From Anisus vortex (lineage: Eukaryota > Mollusca > Gastropoda > Planorbidae): DNA of 64,000 nucleotides. A program made the position numbers and the translations under genes. Shown in pieces: positions 59,702 to 64,000 of this stretch. Every line of letters begins with the position of its first letter. Within the stretch, counting starts at the first letter, position 1. Where the stretch lies: NCBI GenBank assembly GCA_949126835.1, contig OX421497.1, positions 29,330,742 to 29,394,741 on the forward strand, written 5' to 3'. Below the pieces are notes generated by a model. It was not told the origin of the DNA and ran no database searches. It worked only from the letters and a program-made list of their open reading frames with translations.

Positions 59702-59892
59702 CAGGGGTCGGCCGCCTTTTGATAATAGTGTGCCAAAATAATATTTGAAATTGATTTAGCGTGCCAACAATTTAGACGTCCACCTGCCACACTAATCAAT
59801 TTCTTGTAGAAAAGACTTGCATTGACTTTTGGGAGGTCTTCCGCGTGCCATTGAACAGGTCTGGCACGCGTGCCGTAGGTTGCCGTCGCCTG
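59702..59892 (+). mobile_element. hAT-type MITE, complete (191 bp)
   Basis: Starts CAGGGGTCGGCCGCC and ends GGTTGCCGTCGCCTG. Flanks GCCTAGAA (59694-59701) and GTCTAGAA (59893-59900) match 7 of 8. The interior includes 'tagtgtgccaaaata', 'gcgtgccaacaattta', 'ggaggtcttccgcgtgcc' and 'ctggcacgcgtgccgtag'. Non-coding. A further short run 'catggttcggcaacctaag' just to its right may be the start of another terminus. Confidence 0.9.
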
Positions 59893-59900
59893 GTCTAGAA

Positions 59901-60894
59901 CATGGTTCGGCAACCTAAGAAACGCGAGCCCGGCTTGAGACGCAGAACGATTTTCAGTGGCTAGTGTAAGGTGGGTGTCGAGTGTACAGCAACGGGAGCA
60001 TCCTACTGGCCACACAATCCCATCATGACAATGCTTATTACATTTTATATAGTTTTTATGCGGATCTATCTTAATTCAGCATACATATAAGCTTAATTAA
60101 TTCTGAAACAAATATTATTTTTTTATTTTAATAAATATAAGAGGCTTATACACTAGCATTATATTATATAGCCTAATTTTGGTAATTATTAATGGTTAAA
60201 ATTTTGTTAATGAAGAAAAAGTTTATTTACAACGAAAATTAATTGTATGCATCTCATTACACGTTGAAAAATGAGCATAATGCTTCATGTGTATAAAGAA
60301 ATACTAATTTATAAGTAACACTAGTTATATTTTAAAAACAAATAACTCGTTTGGCATCACTAGCATCAAATTTTGAGAATTTAATTAAAGAGAGATAATT
60401 AAAACGTTATCTTTGCGTTAATATTTCAAATATGTTATTTTTTTGTTGCGTTTAAAAAAATGACAATTTATAAAGTTAAAATGATTTTTTTTATAAAAGA
60501 AAGTTGAAAAATTATTTTTCTAATATTATGTGATTAATATTATATGCCTAAGTATATATTATGTACATTTTTAAACATTACATTAACTACCCAGTTTGTA
60601 TTGTTACTAGATATCTTTACGATATCATTCCGATGCAAGATGGATTAATAACTAATACATTAATGGAACTCTCAGTGAGACTGAGATCAAACTATTAAAG
60701 AACTTATAGCGATTACTTGTATAATATCTTGATCACTAAATTTAAATGTGGATACATAATCCATTAATGTGAAAGTTGAGCAATAAAACTGTATAATAGT
60801 TACGAATGGATTACACAAAAAAAGATAATAATAATAAACAGGTTTATTTTGTTATTAAATATAAAACGCTCTAATGATTTTCTCTATAACGCTC
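59901..60894. other. Stretch without recognised gene
   Basis: The first 120 bp are GC-balanced ('gagacgcagaacgatttt', 'caacgggagcatcctactgg') and underlie part of a minus frame of 109 codons (59686-60015) that mostly covers the MITE. The rest is very AT-rich. Nothing recognised. Confidence 0.45.
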
Positions 60895-61049
60895 CTTTTC
60901 TTTTGGTCTTGGTCTTGCTACGGCACTAAATAAATTGTCAGAAAAAAATTATTGTTTAGCAGTTTGACTTTCAATTTCACATTGTTGGCACGCTAAATGA
61001 ATTAAAATCCTAGTTTGTCACACTATAAGCAAAAGGTTGCCGATCCCAG
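60895..61049 (-). mobile_element. hAT-type MITE, diverged
   Basis: Minus strand: the terminus reads (reverse complement) CTGGGATCGGCAACC, then 'tagtgtgacaaactagg' and 'tttagcgtgccaacaatgtg', matching the 5' half of the 59702 copy. The distal terminus near 60895 is uncertain. The flank GTCTAGAA (61050-61057) is the same octamer as the right flank of the 59702 copy. Confidence 0.75.
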
Positions 61050-61109
61050 GTCTAGAATATAAAGCAAACATTTATACAAAAGTTGTGAATATGTGTGTAT
61101 ATTTGTGTA

Positions 61110-61297
61110 CATGTGGGTAGGGGCGAAGTCAGATATTTTTTTCAGGATGGGCTAAACTTTCGAGCGATAAACATTATCTTTTTTTTTTGTGCGAATGTAC
61201 TATATAATAAAACTATTGAAAAAAGCTATTGTTAAAAAATTCCAGAGGGTGCATAGCTCCCTTCAGACCCTATCGTGTCTTCGCCCCTGCATGCGGG
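61110..61297. mobile_element. hAT-type MITE, second copy of the CAGGGGCGAAG family (172 bp)
   Basis: Element 61118-61289: TAGGGGCGAAG at the left and CTTCGCCCCTG at the right. Flanks CATGTGGG (61110-61117) and CATGCGGG (61290-61297) match 7 of 8. It has one copy of the 'gggctaaactttcgagcgat' segment that is duplicated in the 56041 copy, explaining the length difference of about 47 bp. Confidence 0.92.
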
Positions 61298-62350
61298 GAA
61301 GTACAATATGTACTTCCAACAATGGAAATCACTCATTAATGTTACATCTTTATAAGAATAATTTTGTTAAAAAAATCGTTTAAAAAAAATTACTTCGTTA
61401 CTATTTATTTATGTGTAATTCGACCTAACATGTATCATTATAAAACAATAAAATATGTTTAAGTGTTTTTATGCTAGGGAATTTGTATCACCCTCTGATG
61501 CCGTAAGGCCTACGTCGAACTAATAACATACAAATTTAAATGATCAAACTATAGACTATTATTTAAAACATAAATAATTTTCTGGACTAAACAGACTTTC
61601 CTGAGTTTTGTTGTTCAAAAGTCCGAGTTTCTTACATTTTTCCAATGTTAACATTAAAAGCTTTTTAAAAATAAAACTGTATATATTCATCAACAAACAT
61701 CTTTATAATATTTATCTTGAAGTACTTTTCAACGTATATTGATGAAGCTAATTGCAAGGTCATGTTCAGTTTTCTTTTAAACATACATTGAAAGTTCTAT
61801 TTTATAAACATTATTACAACTTGGTTATGTTCTATTCAGTCACTCAATAGACATTGGAAGTGATCTATTTGTGTTCTTGTATTTTAATGTTGTTGTTTTT
61901 TTTAAGCCTAATTTCCTAGTGAATGTTAGATATTCATGTAATATAATACTCCCTGTCTTTCCTTTGGTAATTTTGCTGAACTTAGTTGACGAAGACTTCA
62001 ATGTAATAGCAGCGTTTGCATTCACTTTCGTTTCATAACTCTGCTACTAATTCGTTCATCTTTTGGTTAATTAAGATCGTATATATATATGTTGGAAACT
62101 ACATACTGTTGTGTAAAAAATCTTTATATACGGTTTAATGAGGCTCAATAAATTAAAGATTTGTATGAAAACTATAATAATGTGTTGTTGTTTTTTTGGC
62201 AAAGTGTTCACGACTTACTATTGTCCTCTTCTCTATAAAGAAAAATATTTATAACTTGGTTATCTAATAGTGCCAGCAATAATATGTCAAATAAATCCAC
62301 ACTGTTTGGTTTTGTATGTATAAGATAACATGCATTGTAAAGATAAAACT
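61298..62350. other. Stretch without recognised gene
   Basis: AT-rich with small frames only. Confidence 0.5.
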
Positions 62351-62353
62351 AAA

Positions 62354-62689
62354 TGCACACACCTTGGTGAATTGTGCACTGAGCACACACCTTGGTGAAT
62401 TGTGCACTGAGCACACACCTTGGTGAATTGTGCACTGATCACACACCTTGGTGAATTGTGCACTGGGCACACACCTTGTTGAATTGTGCACTGAGCACAC
62501 ACCTTGGTGAATTGTGCACTGAGCACACACCTTGGTGAATTGTGCACTGAGCACACACCTTGGTGAATTGTGCACTGAGCACACACCTTGGTGAATTGTG
62601 CACTGAGCACACACCTTGGTGAATTGTGCACTGAGCACACACCTTGGTGAATTGTGCACTGAGCACACACCTTGGTGAATTGTGCACTG
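62354..62689. repeat. 28-bp minisatellite, 12 copies
   Basis: The unit TGCACACACCTTGGTGAATT plus GTGCACTGAGC-type sequence (28 bp) is repeated 12 times with four or so substitutions (GAGC to GATC or GGGC, TTGG to TTGT). Units hold the inverted words GTGCAC and GTGC-ACTGA-GCAC. All three minus frames stay open for 80-150 codons (SAQFTKVC, CTIHQGVCSV and VHNSPRCVL words); artefact of the array. Confidence 0.97.
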
Positions 62690-62706
62690 ATAATTATAAT
62701 AAGCAG

Positions 62707-62845
62707 GCGGCACGGTGGTCGAGCAAAAGGGTTTTCAGCTGGATTACCGATGGTCCTGGGCTCGAATCCTGGTGAAGGCTAGGAGTGGTTCAGTGGTCTA
62801 AAGAGGGTGTCCCTGAGTCTACCCAACTCTTATGGGTACCTGCTT
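62707..62845 (+). mobile_element. tRNA-derived SINE, 5' half
   Basis: GCGGCACGGTGGTCGAGC (A box region), B box GGCTCGAATCC at about 62759-62769, then 'tggtgaaggctaggagtgg', 'agggtgtccctgagtctacc' and 'caactcttatgggtacctg'. It stops where the 'acattagttgggg' segment should start, and the paired dispersed repeat begins instead. Confidence 0.88.
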
Positions 62846-62849
62846 GTCC

Positions 62850-63245
62850 TGTTGCTTGAAAAACTTTGCATCGATTTTTCAATCACTTCCCGTCGTCCAA
62901 TCGAGCTGAAAATTTGGCAGCAGACTTGTCCCGACTAAGAATACATTATATCAAATATTCAGCATCGTAGCCTTTGGAATAGTTACGAAAACCTTCAACC
63001 GATTTGCGAAATATTTTACGTAAAACATGGCTGCATTTTACTATCAGAAGAGACGGAAGTAAATAAACTTTTCGGCTTTGGCCCGAAAAAAAAAGGGTGC
63101 GCAAATTTTTAGTGTGGAAATTCATAAGTTATGATATCACTTATACTTTTTTTAATCTATCAAAATATAAATTAATTATAAACTTAGTTTATAAAGAAAG
63201 GGAGTATAATACAAACTTTGTTTTTATGGGTTACTTTATTATATA
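62850..63245 (-). repeat. Unclassified dispersed repeat, copy 2
   Basis: Inverted match to 30480-30880, with the same blocks in reverse order ('cacttcccgtcgtccaatcg', 'gctttggcccg', 'gtgtggaaattcataag', 'tgatatcacttata', 'aatctatcaaaatataaatt', 'aagaaagggagtat', 'tttgtttttatgggtta'). It abuts a truncated SINE on its left. No coding frame and no clear terminal repeats. Confidence 0.8.
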
Positions 63246-64000
63246 TCTTTATCATTACATCTCTTCGGCATAAAAAAAGCGTTTTTAGAATTATAATATA
63301 TTAAGTATATTTTCGTTGATTATGTACATTATATGACCCACTAGTATATTTTCATCACATAAGTTTCCTTTTTTTTTTACCCATGACTGGTTTATGAAGA
63401 CAGCTTAGCTAGTCCTGGTGAATTCTAGAACTGGAGCGGAAACTATCAAAGTTTGTGGATGGTTGACTGCTCAATGCTCTACACTTGTCACCGCACTGAG
63501 CCTGGCGTGGGATGGCCCAATAAAAATAGGGAAACCAGAAGCAGTTTTTGAAAAATGTATTTTCCCCTGATGAGAAGTATAGGGTTAGTGATGGGTTAGG
63601 GATAGCGTTAGATAAGTTGGAAAGATAGACTTGCTGTCAACATTTTCTTGTGTATCTAGAACATAAACACTTTTATGAAAACAACTTCTCATTTTTTTTT
63701 CAGTTATTGTGAAGAATTAAGGATCTTAACAAGCCTTTATCTTTAAAAAAAATATATATAAAGTTGACTGTGTGTGTATAATTTTATTCTCATTTGTTAA
63801 TTTAAAGACAATTGACTTTATTGTCTTATATTTTACCTTAGCGATTTGACTACCTACAGAGTAGTTAGAGTACCCGTCTGGTACACGGCTTACCTGGGTT
63901 TGCTTCCGCGCTAATAACAATTGTTTTAATTTTTCGATAAAAAAATACCTTGTCTATATTTTAGAGATTACAACTTTTTTATGTGTGACTAATATAGTCA
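63246..64000. other. Stretch without recognised gene
   Basis: AT-rich. A string near 63867-63905 ('gagtacccgtctggtacacg', 'cctgggtttgcttccgcgc') hints at a SINE or tRNA-like scrap but cannot be placed. No gene. Confidence 0.4.

Noticed and set aside
62264..62713. Cys/His-containing repeat frames resembling zinc-binding motifs
   Set aside because: The 28-bp array is open in all three minus frames; Cys and His spacing reflects the unit and not a domain.

Overview
The window reads as animal nuclear DNA, most likely molluscan and possibly a heterobranch or freshwater snail. It is AT-rich. It carries tRNA-derived SINEs with intact A and B boxes, 5'-truncated non-LTR retrotransposon 3' ends, several families of short inverted-repeat DNA transposons, and a very heavy load of mini- and microsatellites. 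The SINE body resembles, from memory, SINEs seen in gastropods and bivalves; that taxonomic call is inference and was not searched. Nothing bacterial was seen: no operons, Shine-Dalgarno sites or densely packed ORFs.

No protein-coding gene can be called with confidence. Most of the longest open frames lie inside tandem arrays (8.5-10.1, 25.5-26.9, 28.0-28.5, 31.4-31.8, 37.2-38.4, 40.8-41.6 and 62.4-62.7 kb) and are artefacts of repeats that lack stop codons. The window is probably intergenic DNA or the inside of a large intron. The best hint of a gene is at 19.13-19.35 kb on the plus strand. There a CpG cluster with a TATA-like box is followed, with no intervening ATG, by an ATG and a near-consensus 5' splice site. 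GC-rich islands at 16.2-16.7, 23.7-23.9, 49.4-49.6 and 50.2-50.5 kb stand out from the background and could be captured or diverged coding pieces; none is recognised.

Layout: 0.66-1.5 kb, 17-bp minisatellite. 1.5-8.5 kb, AT-rich DNA with a hAT-type fragment, a LINE tail, a TTAA-flanked MITE and a SINE. 8.5-10.1 kb, GA-rich array with higher-order structure. 10.3-17 kb, SINEs, a 43-bp array, a foldback element, LINE tails and a GC island. 17.2-21.1 kb, tetranucleotide arrays around the candidate first exon. 22-28.5 kb, SINE, LINE tail, an 11/22-bp array, a 1.4-kb 12/13-mer array carrying a second TTAA MITE, and a 24-bp array. 30-37 kb, paired dispersed repeat, 51-bp array, SINEs and LINE tails. 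37.2-45 kb, 16-, 50-, 44- and 25-bp arrays. 45-50 kb, the best LINE fragment, a long foldback element and a hAT MITE. 49.8-64 kb, SINEs, hAT MITEs with target-site duplications, and 23-, 32-, 35- and 28-bp arrays.

The supported biology is transposon biology. At least five mobile families can be delimited: one LINE, one tRNA-SINE, two hAT-type MITE families and one TTAA-duplicating MITE. A foldback family and an unclassified paired repeat add to these. Arrays and elements interrupt or adjoin each other, which allows a few relative insertion events to be read.
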